From: Pipra filicauda
Taxonomy: Eukaryota > Chordata > Aves > Passeriformes > Pipridae
DNA: 64,000 bases
Reading direction: 5' to 3'
NCBI RefSeq assembly: GCF_003945595.2
Contig: NW_024104295.1
Span: forward strand, 248,001-312,000
The first letter of the stretch is position 1. Every line of letters starts with the position of its first letter. Below the pieces are notes generated by a model, which ran no database searches, had not been told where the DNA came from, and saw only the letters and a program-made list of their open reading frames with translations. Below, piece by piece: positions 50,174 to 60,818 of the stretch. A program made the translations under genes and the position numbers.

Positions 50174-50779
50174 TATTCTGAGAATAGCACAGTTCTCGAT
50201 ACAGCACAGAGTTCTCCATCACCAACCCAGAGCTGACAACAGCTGATCACCCCTCCGGCCCCTTGACATGGCTCTGGCTGATGTTCTGCCCACGGGGCTC
50301 GAGAGAGGTTTGCCTGTGCCTCGCTCTGTCCTGTGTGGTTTTATCTGTTTCTCCCCAAAACAGAAGGCTTTTTCAACTTTTTTTTCTTTTTTTTTTTTTT
50401 TTTCCCCGTGAGTGCACTGAAAATAGACAGTGGCACAGGACCAAGAGGAAAAAAAAACCACAAAAGGCAGGCGTGAATATGGCAACTTGTATATTTTAGA
50501 CAGACTGTAAACGTTTATTAGTTTTCAGAAATAGCGTTCTTTGGGTGAGAAAGTAGCCTTCCTCTTTAGTCTGCAAAAATAACTGATTGCTTTTTTCCAT
50601 CACTGCCCCGGGCCCATCAGCATTAACCACTTAAAAGTTTCCCTCAAAGAAGTGTCACTACCACTTCGGAGTCGGGATAAACTGTGAAGAAATGGATTAT
50701 ATGCAAGTGTCACGGCGAAATTGTTCCCCGAGGACTTCTGGGAATTCACATTAAACGAGCAACGCTTGAAGCCGTTGCC
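50174..50779. other. Upstream flank of the ARMC3 CpG island
   Basis: Contains a long T-rich tract at about 50379-50404 and a forkhead-like pair of half-sites on the palindrome TAAACGTTTA (50508-50517). No exon is recognised. The frames at 50219-50499 are on opposite strands and unsupported. Confidence 0.5.
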
Positions 50780-50789
50780 CAGGGACAAC
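50774..50789. promoter_or_regulatory. X-box-like RFX site, 4-bp spacer
   Basis: GTTGCCCAGGGACAAC has both X-box half-sites (GTTGCC and GACAAC), but the spacer of 4 is longer than the usual 1-3, so binding is uncertain. Confidence 0.4.
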
Positions 50790-51190
50790 TGGGAAAGGGT
50801 GGGGAAGGCGACGCGGGGGCGGCGGGCTCAGCTCCCTCAGGCTCCCTCCGGCTCTCCCAGGCGGGCCCTGCCCGGGCCGCCGCCGTCTCCCGGCAACCGG
50901 CGGAACAGCGGCGCGGGCGGCGCGGCGCGATCGCCCCCGGGCGGCACGGGGAGCCCGGGCAGGGCGGGCGCTCCGGCCCCGCCGCTGCGGATCTCGGGGG
51001 TCTCTGGCGCTGAGGGGAGGTGGGCGAAGGGCGCAGGCACCGCGAGGGCGGAGGGGCTGAGGCGCTGAAATCACCGTGTGCGGCCTCGGGTGGCGGCGGC
51101 GTCGGGCGGGAGGTGTGTTATAGCGGCCGGTGCCCTCGGGCCGTGCCCGGCGGGTCTGGCTCCACGGCGCTGGTCAGTGAGCTGAGGGCC
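50780..51190 (+). promoter_or_regulatory. ARMC3: CpG island, probable ARMC3 promoter
   Basis: A GC- and CpG-rich block in AT-rich surroundings, 9.6 kb upstream of the ARMC3 coding start and with no other gene in between. It lies at the place expected for the ARMC3 first, noncoding exon. X-box-like RFX sites are at its left edge and inside it, which fits the known testis and cilium expression of ARMC3. A candidate first-exon donor is ATA|GTAAGT with GT at 51216-51217. The transcription start and strand are inferred from the neighbour, not read directly. Confidence 0.65.
50885..50897. promoter_or_regulatory. X-box RFX site, 1-bp spacer
   Basis: GTCTCCCGGCAAC fits the X-box pattern RYYNYY-N-RRNRAC, with a consensus GGCAAC right half-site. 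RFX factors bind such sites in promoters of ciliary genes. It sits inside the CpG island assigned to ARMC3. Confidence 0.55.
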
Positions 51191-51261
51191 ACGTGTCTGT
51201 AGACCTTCAGAAATAGTAAGTTAAAGCTTAAAAAGCGTCGTTATTTTATGCTAGTAGCGTC

Positions 51262-51600
51262 TTTCCAGTACCTGAAGGGAACTTGCAGGAAAGGTGGGTC
51301 AAGACTATTTACAAGAGCGTATAGCGACAGGACAAGAGGGAATGGGTTCGAATTGAAAAAGAGTAGGCGTAGATGGATATTAGGAAAAGATTCTTTACTG
51401 TGAGGGTGGTGAGGCACTGTAGCAGGTTGCCCAGAGAAGTTGTGGATGCCCCATCTCTTGAAGTGTTCAAGACCAGGCTCTGGATGGGGCTTTGAGCAAC
51501 CTGGTCCAGTGGAAGGTGTCCCTGCCCACGGCAGGGGGGTTTGGAATGAGATCATCTTTTAGGTCCCTTCCAACCGAAACCACTCTATGATTCTATGATT
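51262..51600 (+). mobile_element. CR1 LINE 3' fragment
   Basis: The plus-strand 3' part of CR1: TTTCCAGTACCTGAAGGGAA, GGTTGCCCAGAGAAGTTGTG, GAGCAACCTGGTCCAGTGGA and the terminal TTCTATGATTCTATGATT repeat. It begins about 50 bp beyond the candidate ARMC3 first-exon donor and so lies in the leader intron. Confidence 0.95.
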
Positions 51601-51829
51601 TTTAAAGGCATACACTGAAGCTTTCTCTAGCCACAACCAAAAAACCCTAAAAACTTACAGTCAACTTGATAAGGGCATATACGCCTTTAAGAAAAGTGAT
51701 AGCAACACAGCTGAGGTGTATCCAGTGCTGACCAAGAAGTAAGAGTACAGTTTTGTCCAAGACAGGAGAAGCTTCATCGGGGATGCTGTGTTCAGCTGAG
51801 GTCATCCATGTTTTCAAGAGGTTGACTTA

Positions 51830-51954
51830 AAAAGGGCTTATGAGGATGGTGTGGGAAATGAGGAATCATTTTTTGGAGGAAATTAGAAGAATTCTTTAAG
51901 CTAACAAAATGAGTGGGGACAGGTTTGTTATCTTCAGATAGAGGAGGGGCATGA
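51830..51954 (+). mobile_element. Possible decayed CR1 piece
   Basis: Scraps such as GGGCTTATGAGGATGGTGTG and GAGTGGGGACAGGTTTGTTA resemble the CR1 3' domain. The match is weak; it could belong to the copy immediately to its right. Confidence 0.35.
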
Positions 51955-52360
51955 TCAGAGCTGCTGTGCCTGTCCTGTGCAGACAGGCTGAGAGAGATAG
52001 GTGGTGTTTTTCAGCCTGGAGAAGCGACAGCTCTGGGGAGACATTGTAACACCTTCCAGTACCTAGAAGGGGCCCACAAGAAAGCTTGAGAGGGACTGTT
52101 TTCAAGGGTGTGTAGGGATAGGACAAAGGGGAATGACTTTAAACTGAAAGTAGGTTTGAATTAGGCAGTTACTCAGAGTGGTGAGGCACTGGAACGGGTT
52201 GCCCAGAGAAGCTGTGGATCCATCCCTGGAAGTGTTCAAGGCCAGGTTGGATGGAGCTTTGAGCAACATGGTCTAGTTGAAGGTGTCCCTGCCCACAGCA
52301 GAGGGCTTGGAACTGCATGATCTTTAAGGCCCCTTCCAACCCAAACTGTTCTATGATTCT
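51955..52360 (+). mobile_element. CR1 LINE 3' fragment
   Basis: The plus-strand CR1 3' end shows GACAGGCTGAGAGAGATAGG, TTCAGCCTGGAGAAGCGACA, GGTTGCCCAGAGAAGCTGTG, GGCCCCTTCCAACCCAAACT and the terminal TTCTATGATTCT. It is a different, separately inserted copy from the one at 51262-51600, and in the same orientation. Confidence 0.93.
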
Positions 52361-54906
52361 AAATGTATTCTGATTCTCTGTATGTAAATATATATGGAAT
52401 TTATATAATATACTATATAGTATGTATAGAATATGGTAAATATATATTGTATAGGATAACTATTTACTGTATATTTCATTCATGCCAGCAAATAAAGTAA
52501 CTGAAGATGTTCAGACATGACACAAATACAGTAAACTGTAGACAAAAGTTAAAAAATGGTCCCTGACCTTGCGGAACAACTTTTTAACAGGAGAGGTGGA
52601 AACAAAATATCTAGCAGTTTTTAAGATACAGTGTGATAGGTATCTGGTGGGATTAAAGTGATGCAGTGGCTGTGATGGTGGAGGGGCATGAATCTGATAA
52701 TTCAGAATGTCCCTTTCACTGAATGTCCCTGTGAAACTACCATGAGAAGGCATTCTTTTTAAGACATGTAGACTGGCACCGCTGGCTAAAAACTTAGGAG
52801 TGTCTTCAATTTTTTTACTAGTCTTTCTTCCTAAGTCAGACCATCTTTACCTCTTGTATGAGAAGTGTCCTGCTGTTTTTGCTCAGACAGTGGTTGTAAC
52901 TACTGTAACTACTGTATCTCATTTGTTTTAGGTCAATTTTTCTTTAGTCTCTTTTTCATGGAATGAGGGATTTCACTATGTGTCTCAGTCAGACATTTAA
53001 AATCACACGTACTTTCTAAAAAATCACCTTCATTCGGGTTATAACAGCTTAGATTTTCCAGAGGTAGATCTTAGGTCTCATATTATTTAATATGTGACCA
53101 ATAATATAGCAAAATCAAAATTTTCTAGTGAGATAAAATAATTTTGTTATGACTAAAGAAGACTGCTAGAAGCTTCTGAGAGCTCTTCTGCAGTTAGGTG
53201 AACTGGTAACACCATGACAGATAAAACTAATTGTTGATGAAAGCAGTGTAATTTATAATGTCAGGAATACTTAGAGCACTATATTCTCTTCAGTAGTGAA
53301 CCTAAATTAATTGTGATCAGCTGGGAAAATGACCTGTTTACCGTATGTGGATAGCTTAGTGAAAATCTTCACTGAGGAAATTGGGTAAAAATAAATACCC
53401 TGAAAGTTATAAAGTCACTCAAATAAGTCAGTAGTGTTCTAGAATTGATTATGGTATTTTAGGTTGAGTATATCATATCTGAGAAAGATTTAACAGTCAC
53501 AGAGGGACTCTGAGACAAGAAATATAAATGTCTGGAAAAGCTATATGGAAAAAATAATTAAGGTGGCTTAGAAAGGTGATAAATCAGAGTGTACAGTGAG
53601 TTATAAAAGAAGTAAAAAAGATCAAGTCAGGGTACCTCTTACCTAAAGTTGTAATACAAGAATGAGGGGTTATTGTGTTGAATTGAATAACACATTTAAA
53701 CTATTTACATATTTTTTAAGTCTAAGGCATAGTTCCTTGTACAGTACCCTTGACAATTGGACCTGTGCTGTAGCATTTCAGACTAAGAAAGAAGAGTGAA
53801 AGGATTAAGTGTTCATGTGGACAGTAAAAATAGATACTATTGTTAGGAAGAACATAAAAATTTTAGGAAATCTAAACCTTGGTAATTTAGGGAAATAGAA
53901 ACCCTGTAACAAATGGAGGAAATCTGACTTTTGAGATAGTTTCAAGCAATTATCAGCATTTGGCTGTTGCCATTCTGGAGGCTGGATACTGATCATCCAT
54001 GGAAGACTGTTCTTATTCATAGAAGGAGCTTTCTTGTGCCGAGACCTCTTAGTTATTGTGTGATTTGGAAAGAATGCTATCATGTCCTTTAATTCCTATT
54101 AATTTTTTTTTATGAACAATCATACATCATCTTTTACACTGTACAAATTGGAAAATACATTCTGCCTCTACAGCTTAGGATTTCAATATGATTGGAACAC
54201 TCCTGACTCTTGCTAGGTGTACCAAGCTGTTCACTTTCAGAAAACAGTGAACTATGGCCCTTGGGCAGTATGGAAAAACTATCTATCAATCTGAGGCTGT
54301 ACATGACTCATGAGTCAAATTTTTTAGTGCAAATTTAGCATATTTTCACAGCATCAGATTGTAGAATCAAATAGCTGAGAAGCTTGGCTTTTGTTAAAAA
54401 CCTTAGCATCTATCCTTGGGCTTTTGAAAGTAACACTCAGCTGAATGTTAATGTGATATCAAAATGCAAATAAGAAGTGTAATTGTATCTTAAAAGTTCT
54501 GAGATTTTAAATAAATAATTGTATTATCTTTTAACTTGCCTAAAATCACCACCTTTTCTCTCTCATAGCTATTTTCTCAGCCTGGCATCTAACTACAAAT
54601 TTATTTTGGTTTTAAGACTTTGTCTGCAGGGTACTCCACTCTGCATCTCTCAGTATTTTTAATGATTCTTTCATTTTGTGTGTGTATAACGTAAAAATGC
54701 ATAGATCATTGGAAAAAATTGGAATCTTTAAAGGAACTCTCAGAATGATCAGAGTACATTTAGTGGTTTGTTTTTTTTTCCTGCAATGGGATGAACTTTG
54801 TCCAGTTGAATCAAAATATTGTCTTGTATCTAGGATCACACTCTAGGTAAGTTTGGTTAGTTAACGTCTCTTGCATGGTAGCTAAATCTTGACCTAATCC
54901 TCACAG
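52361..54906. other. Inferred ARMC3 leader intron, nothing recognised
   Basis: It starts with a TA-rich low-complexity stretch (about 52379-52480), then unique AT-rich DNA. No exon or RNA gene was seen. Confidence 0.5.
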
Positions 54907-55145
54907 CATCACAGAATGAGTCAAGTTGGAATGACCACAGGGGGTCATCTGGTCCAACCTCCCTGCTCAAGCAGGGTTATCCCAGAGCACATTGCACAGG
55001 ATTGTGTACAGATGGTTCTTTAATCTCTCCAGTGAAGAGAAGTCCACAACGTCTCTGCACAATCTGTTCTGGTGTGTGGTCACCTGCACAGTAAAGAAGT
55101 TCTTCCTCATGTTCAGGTGGAACTTCCTGATCATTTTTTGCCTAA
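54907..55145 (-). mobile_element. CR1 LINE 3' fragment
   Basis: Read on the minus strand, the 3' terminal CATTCTGTGATGCTGTGA lies at the left. The blocks GTTGGACCAGATGACCCCCT, AACCCTGCTTGAGCAGGGAG, GATTAAAGAACCATCTGTAC and the ATGAGGAAGAACTTCTTTAC block follow. A short, 5'-truncated copy. Confidence 0.92.
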
Positions 55146-55216
55146 TACACACACTGGACAAATTCAAAGGTCTTGACTTAATTGGTCTCTCATGCAATGT
55201 ATTAGTTTCATATTCC

Positions 55217-55234
55217 ATATATATATATATATGT
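55217..55234. repeat. AT dinucleotide microsatellite
   Basis: Uninterrupted AT units just beyond the CR1 fragment. Confidence 0.85.
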
Positions 55235-55939
55235 TCAGGAACTGAATATTAAATTGAATCTACCATCTCTTTTTAACTCTCTTCTTCTATGAAGCCAAGG
55301 TTTTTAGTAGTGTTTTAATGCTTTCGCTGTCTTTACAACATGGCAAAGAGAGTCTGTTGATCCATACTTAAGGAGTTGGACAGAAAAAAGATGGAAGAAG
55401 AATGTGGGAGAAAGAAAGGAGTTTCAAGATTATTCCACATTGTTCTCTTAATTAAGACAGAGCTGTCTGAGAATGATGATGAGTATATTTAAGATGGCAT
55501 ACAAAGGACATACTAGTTTATGGACTCAAAAAAGGAGTGAGATTGTCTGCTGATGATATGATTATCTCTTGATTACATTGGGAGGCAGCAGAACTAAAGT
55601 GTCCATACAGAAATCAATTGAAATAATCAATGACAATGACCCATTTATAAGGCAATTTCCACTGTTATCACAAAAAAAATAGCTTCTATGAGACAAAACT
55701 AAACAGCCAAACTTCAATTGAACTAGCTCGATTAAATTGATATGTAATTGTTACTTGGAAGGCAAAAAGAATCTCGTGCATCATTTTTGTGAAGAACCTG
55801 AAAATCGTGGCCAAGTTGTAGTAACACAGCTTCAGATTGTCTTAAAGCATAGGACAGTTAATCTGAAAAGTGGATCATGTCATAAATAACTTGTTAGAAA
55901 CTATTCTTAAATCCTTCTCTTTGCACTGCTTTTCCACAG
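55235..55939. other. Inferred ARMC3 leader intron, nothing recognised
   Basis: AT-rich unique sequence leading up to the pyrimidine tract of the candidate exon at 55940. Confidence 0.5.
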
Positions 55940-55983
55940 GGGTAATTGCTCTCAGAAGAGACCTTTGATTCCTTGACTAAGAG
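55940..55983 (+). other. ARMC3: Candidate noncoding 44-bp exon of the ARMC3 5' leader
   Basis: A strong acceptor (CTGCTTTTCCACAG, AG at 55938-55939) is followed after 44 bases by a consensus donor (AAGAG|GTAAGT, GT at 55984-55985). The enclosed 44 bases have stops in all three frames and no ATG, so they would suit a 5' untranslated exon between the CpG-island promoter and the coding exon at 60770. This is an inference from splice-site quality only. Confidence 0.4.
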
Positions 55984-56683
55984 GTAAGTTCCACAGCTGG
56001 CTGTACCTTTGACCTGTTCCTGTTCTTTGTCTCAGGTCTCACAGTATGTGCAGAGTTCTAGGGTTTTGTGTCTGTTATTTAAGGATTTAAAACAGAAAGA
56101 AGCAAATGGAACAGGTAGTGCTTTCTAAATGCATTGTCTGACTTAAAACCATAATATATTATGGTCTTGAAGGGTATGCAACAGGACTCTGATAATACAG
56201 ATATATGCTCCATACTGTAAAGGAAGATTATAAGATTTCAGTATTTCAAAGAGAAAAACAACCAGAAGACTTTCCTCATATTTCAAAGTGTGGTTTATAG
56301 ATTCTTTTCTTGTTGAAGCTCACTTGCTAGCCATCATCTTGTGTTTAAAAAAAAAAAGTGTAGTGGCTAGAAATAAGTGCATATCTCAGATTTGAATCTA
56401 GGAAACTATTCAGACTGAGCAGAGAGGTTCTTAGAGCAAGAAAATAAAATGAAGTAAGTACAGAGATCATGGCCGTAATTATCTTACGATCTAGTACTTG
56501 GAATCTGCTCCTCTAAGCAGGCATCTGCAGCAACTCTCAAAAACTAAATAAATTGTCCTTATTTTATTTGACATGATAGAGATGCCAGTTCCTGATATAA
56601 TAGTCAAGAGGTTAGAGGGTTCCACTTCTGAACTAAAAAAATCTGTATTTCTGAACTTCCTCAAAATCCTTTTCTACTTACAG
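55984..56683. other. Inferred ARMC3 leader intron, nothing recognised
   Basis: AT-rich sequence between the two candidate leader exons. An A-run is at about 56347-56357. Confidence 0.5.
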
Positions 56684-56770
56684 GCAAAATGTTCTGGTTA
56701 TAGAGATATTACTGGAGATGAGCCTGTTCCTTCAACCACTTTAAGAAAGACCAGGTGGCTGTGTTTTGGG
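56684..56770 (+). other. Candidate 87-bp exon, unrecognised
   Basis: An acceptor-like CTACTTACAG (AG at 56682-56683) and a donor-like GGG|GTATGT (GT at 56771-56772) bound 87 bases, exactly 29 open codons in the frame that begins AKCSGYRDITGDEPVPS. The peptide resembles no family I recognise. The exon also holds an ATG with a three-codon mini-frame (M-F-W-L-stop) in another frame. It could be an ARMC3 leader exon, an exon of an unknown transcript, or chance. Confidence 0.25.
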
Positions 56771-57642
56771 GTATGTCTAGTTCTGCTAATGGTTAGTCTG
56801 CTGCAATAGTATCTGTTAGACCTAGCCTGGCATGTGGATTTATGTGGAGAAACGGGGTAATAAGCTTAGCTCACACATTTCAGATATCAGTATAAATGCA
56901 AATATATGAACCAACAACTCTAGACTTTGGTTTTGGTCCAAGAAAAAAATAGTTATTTTTAAGGTGCAGTTCCATTTTAGATACCTGCTTAGGATGAATC
57001 TGCCATAAGAGGTATTCAGTATGTTGACTAGATCTCCATCAGTTATCGAGGACAGTGACTAACTTTAGTACTGATGCCTAATATAGTTTAGTGGACACTA
57101 CTAATAGTTTACAGATACTGGTTCAACTTAAGATACACTGGGGTTGTTCTGGTCCTGTGGGAAAGCTGGAGATTCTAATGAAGTTTAGAGTGAGACAGGG
57201 AAGTACCTGCTGAGCTTAGGCATTGAGAGTAGCCAGAGCTGAGGGAGAGTGTTGAGGATTGTGGGTTTAGAATGAGGATTTAGGTAGACCTAATGACTGT
57301 CCTGCTGACTGAGAGAAAACACCCGATTAGACCACTGCACTGAAACTGGGTTGGAGGGAGGTAAAGCAGGCTAGTTTATCTGTCATTGATAGCAATAAAT
57401 TCCAGGTGAAGGACAGAAAGTAGCATAGAATGATAACTTCATAGGTTGCTTGACTATGCATTGCCTGCATCTGTTAGGTCAAAGTACTTTATTACTTCTA
57501 GCTCTACATGATTTACAGCAATCAACTCTTTAATCTCAAAAAACATATGTGGAAAAAGTATGCTTCTGTGATTCTAGAAATGTGCAAGACATGAAGTAGA
57601 GGATATTACTCAAATGAGAATATTCTTTATTTTGTCTTTAAG
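56771..57642. other. Inferred ARMC3 leader intron, nothing recognised
   Basis: AT-rich unique DNA up to the next CR1 copy. Confidence 0.5.
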
Positions 57643-58516
57643 ATTTAGAAATATAGAATTGGTTAGGTTGGAAAAGATCTTTAAGATAATTGACTCCAAC
57701 TCTTAACCTAACACTGCCACGCCCACCACTAAAACACGTCCCTAAGCGTCACATGTACATGTTTTTTAAATACCTCCAGGGTTAGTGACTGAAGCTCTTC
57801 CCTGGGAAGCCTGTTCCAATGCTTGACAACCCTTTTGGTGAAGTATTTTTTCCTAATATCCAATCTAAATCACCCTTGGTATAGCTTGAGGTAATTTCCT
57901 CTTGTCCTATTGCTTGTTACCTGGAAGAAGAGACCGACCCCCAACTCACTACACCCTCCTTTCAGGTAGTTGTAGAGAGCAATAAGGTCTCCCTTGATCC
58001 TCCTCTTCTTCAGTTTAAACAACCCCAGCTCCCTCAGCTGCTCCTCATCAGACTTGTGCTCCAGACTCTTCACCAGCTTCATTTCCCTTCCCTGGACACG
58101 CTCCAGCACCTCAATGTCCTTCTTGTAGTGAGGGGCCCAAAACTGAACACAGGATTCAGGGTGCAGCTTCAGCAGTGCCCAGTACAGGGGCACAATCATT
58201 TCCCTGGTCCTGCTGGCCCCACTATTGCTGATACAGGCCAGGATGCCACTGGCCTTCTTGGCCCCTGGGCACTGCTGGCTCGTGTTCAGCTGCTGTTGAC
58301 CAGCACCCCCGGGTGCTTTTCTGCTGGGCAGCTTCCCAGCCACTCTTCCCCCAGCCTGTAGCCCTGCACAGGGTTGTTGTGACCCAAGGGCAGGACCTGG
58401 CACTTGGCCTTGTTGAACCTCCTACCATTGACCTCTTCCCATAATCCAGCCTGTCCCAATCTCTCTGCAGAGCCTTTCTACCTTCCAGTAGATCAACAGT
58501 CCCACCCAACTTGGTG
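57643..58516 (-). mobile_element. CR1 LINE fragment, ORF2 C-terminus and 3' region
   Basis: Minus-strand CR1. The frame at 57870-58403 (177 codons) is the longest intact piece of CR1 ORF2 in the window: it holds [18 protein letters not shown], then the [20 protein letters not shown] block, [39 protein letters not shown] and LYNYLKGG. The 3' untranslated part runs left to about 57643, though the octamer end is poorly kept. It is truncated at its 5' side near 58516. It lies in the inferred ARMC3 leader intron. Confidence 0.95.
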
Positions 58517-60769
58517 TATGTGTACTGTAAACCTGCTGAGAAAAAGACAACATGCAGCTATCATGGACAGAAAGGGATTTGAATAAAGAAATTCTTTTAT
58601 AGTTCAGTAGCCTTTCAATACCTGTACACATTGATTGGCTGTGATAATGAAAATTAAATGCAGAAGACATATTTTTAATTATCAGTAAGCCAAAGAATTC
58701 CAAGTACATCATTCCCTCAAATCAGAGAGTGATCACTGAGATCTTTATGGGAACAAAGATCATAACAACATTTGATGGCAGAATGCATTGAAATTCAGAC
58801 TAGTACCTGCTGCAAAGAAACAGACTGAGGGGCATAACCCACAGTATAGTAGTTGTGCTGGTCTCTCTGCTTATTGCTACAGGTCATACTGCTTTTTTAA
58901 AGTTAAAGGAACTAAATATTTTGAAACTAAGAAAAATGTAAAAGTTTCTTAAAAATATGCTCAGAAGTTGGATGTATTTATACAGAATGAAGAAGTACTT
59001 GCAATTAAATACTTTAGTTATTCTTGGTCTTGAAATATTTATAATTTGAATCTGAGAACATTAATTATACAACATTATAAATACTTTTACATTAATTAAC
59101 TTTTAAAATTGTTTGGTTTAAACCTAATTAAACTCATTCAGAATTAAAATTGCCTCATGACTTTAGCTTAATTTATACCTGAAATGAATCGAGCTGAACT
59201 GAATAATTCTAAATAAGAGTCCATATCTCCATACCAGGATTTAGCACAATTTAAATAACCCAGATTTCCTGAATGTCCTTGTAAATCTGATTCTTGTATG
59301 TGTGCAGGATTCTTACTTTCTACAGTGACTGCATAAATCAGAAGGTAGTATGTCCATCATGTTTGTTGAATATACTGTCAGTAATTTGTCCTTATGCTTT
59401 TTCTTACGTAAGTTAATTTATCTCTAGCCAAAGCTGCATTTTCTGAAACACTGAATTTGTGTGTGTGTGTTCATATGTGTGTATGTACAGATGCACAAGG
59501 GTAAAGCAGATTGGAGCTGAAGAATCTTTGATTGTGTGGATTTTCCTCTCAAAACTGTAATTAGTGACCTGCCTTTGAAGTTTTAAACTTCAGATCCATT
59601 TTTAGGATGTGATTATGAACTGGTTTCACTACTGCTGTGTTACAGTTTATTTGTAGAGACCACTAGAGGAACAATACCTGGAAAAAAATCAGAGGATTCA
59701 AGAAGAGCTCTAAATTTTTGTTGAACACAACAAACAATAGCCTTGACTTTTGTGACCAGCCAGGCTACAGCTCATATTGCAATAAAAAATAATCTCTTAT
59801 ACCACAGGGAAGCTGTCAGGATAGTCCTGGCTGAGGGTGAATGTGTGGTTTTACTTTGAGAACCAACAGAGGAGTTAACAAGGGGTACTAACAGTGCACA
59901 TTTCACTTTTACGCAGTGTTAAAACAAACTGAAGTTTGGCATAACTTGGGTTATGTTCTATGCATAGTTAGTGCTAGTGGCTCATGTTGCCCTTTACTTT
60001 TGCCTGTATCTTAACTGGAAGGCTCTCCTGAAGTTTTTGAAGCCACACAAAATTAGGTCCACATGAGGTATTACACCCATATGCTTCAGAAGCTACTATT
60101 AGATGCAGTTGAGGAGGTCTTCCTGGTTCATGTGCACATGTGCTAATGCCAGAAAAAAAAAAAAGGCAGAAGACAGAAGCTGGACTTGGTGAAAATAGAT
60201 GTAAGTTTTTTAAATCAGTGAAATTTGTACTGTAAAGAACTGTTTCTTAATACCTGCAGACCTGATTTTTGTCTTTTGTGAAATATTAACAGAGAATTCA
60301 AATTGTATTTGAACCATGTTTTTGGGGTAGAACTTATTTGTACATTCTACATTTGTATGAAATGTTTGCTAACACAGAATGTGTAGATAAACATGGGGAA
60401 ATACCCTAAAAGGACTTTCAAGTTCATATATGATTTATAGATGCAAATAAAACTAACTTAGAGAAAAGGATGTTCTATGTATTTGTACCACATTACAACT
60501 TGAGCCTGTGATGTCTCAAACCTTTCTTTTGATCTATGTATTTTGTTGACAGATGTATTTTACCAAATGTGTTCAAGTGTTAGAAAAAGGGACAAATTTT
60601 GTATAGAAACTACTATACAAGTCAAAGAAATCTTCAGACTAATTAGGTGGGGTCAAATGAATGAGAAGATCTGTCTTAGAAGCTTTTCTAAATCAATGGT
60701 AAACTGGTTCCTAAAACACAGAAGGGAATTTGTTTGTCTGCTTTTATTTGTTTGTTTGTTTGTTTTTAG
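58517..60769. other. Inferred ARMC3 leader intron, nothing recognised
   Basis: AT-rich DNA with a GT/TG-rich tract at about 59457-59500. The 95-codon frame starting at 60543 runs in phase into the ARMC3 exon but crosses the acceptor, so its first 76 codons are intron read-through. Confidence 0.6.
60746..60769 (+). repeat. TTTG microsatellite forming the ARMC3 acceptor tract
   Basis: TTTATTTGTTTG followed by further GTTT units and TTTTTAG. The repeat is the polypyrimidine tract of the acceptor in front of the ARMC3 start codon. Confidence 0.85.
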
Positions 60770-60818
60770 AATGGGTAAAAAAGTAAAGAAGGAAGCAGAG
60801 CCTCCACCCAAGGATGTG
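60770..60818 (+). CDS. ARMC3: ARMC3 first coding exon (start codon plus 15 codons, partial gene)
   Basis: ARMC3 is an armadillo-repeat protein of ciliated and germ cells. The exon begins at 60770, right after the acceptor TTTTTAG (AG at 60768-60769), and the ATG is at 60771. It encodes MGKKVKKEAEPPPKDV, which matches the human ARMC3 start as I know it (MGKKIKKEVEPPPKDV) at 14 of 16 positions, the two changes being Ile to Val and Val to Ala. The donor is GTG|GTAAGT with GT at 60819-60820, leaving phase 0; in human the protein continues with Phe-Asp-Pro from the next exon. The ATG is in a modest context (TTAGAATGGG in the genome, A at -1). The armadillo repeats are encoded to the right, outside the window. 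Confidence 0.95.

Noticed and set aside
50751..51074. ORFs of 107-115 codons on both strands in the ARMC3 CpG island
   Set aside because: Overlapping frames in GC-rich DNA with Arg/Pro/Gly/Ala composition; no family resemblance.
57870..58403. 177-codon ORF as a host gene
   Set aside because: Its blocks are the C-terminal part of CR1 ORF2.
60543..60770. N-terminal extension of ARMC3 (in-frame upstream codons)
   Set aside because: The extension crosses a clear acceptor with its TTTG tract, and the known protein starts at the ATG at 60771.
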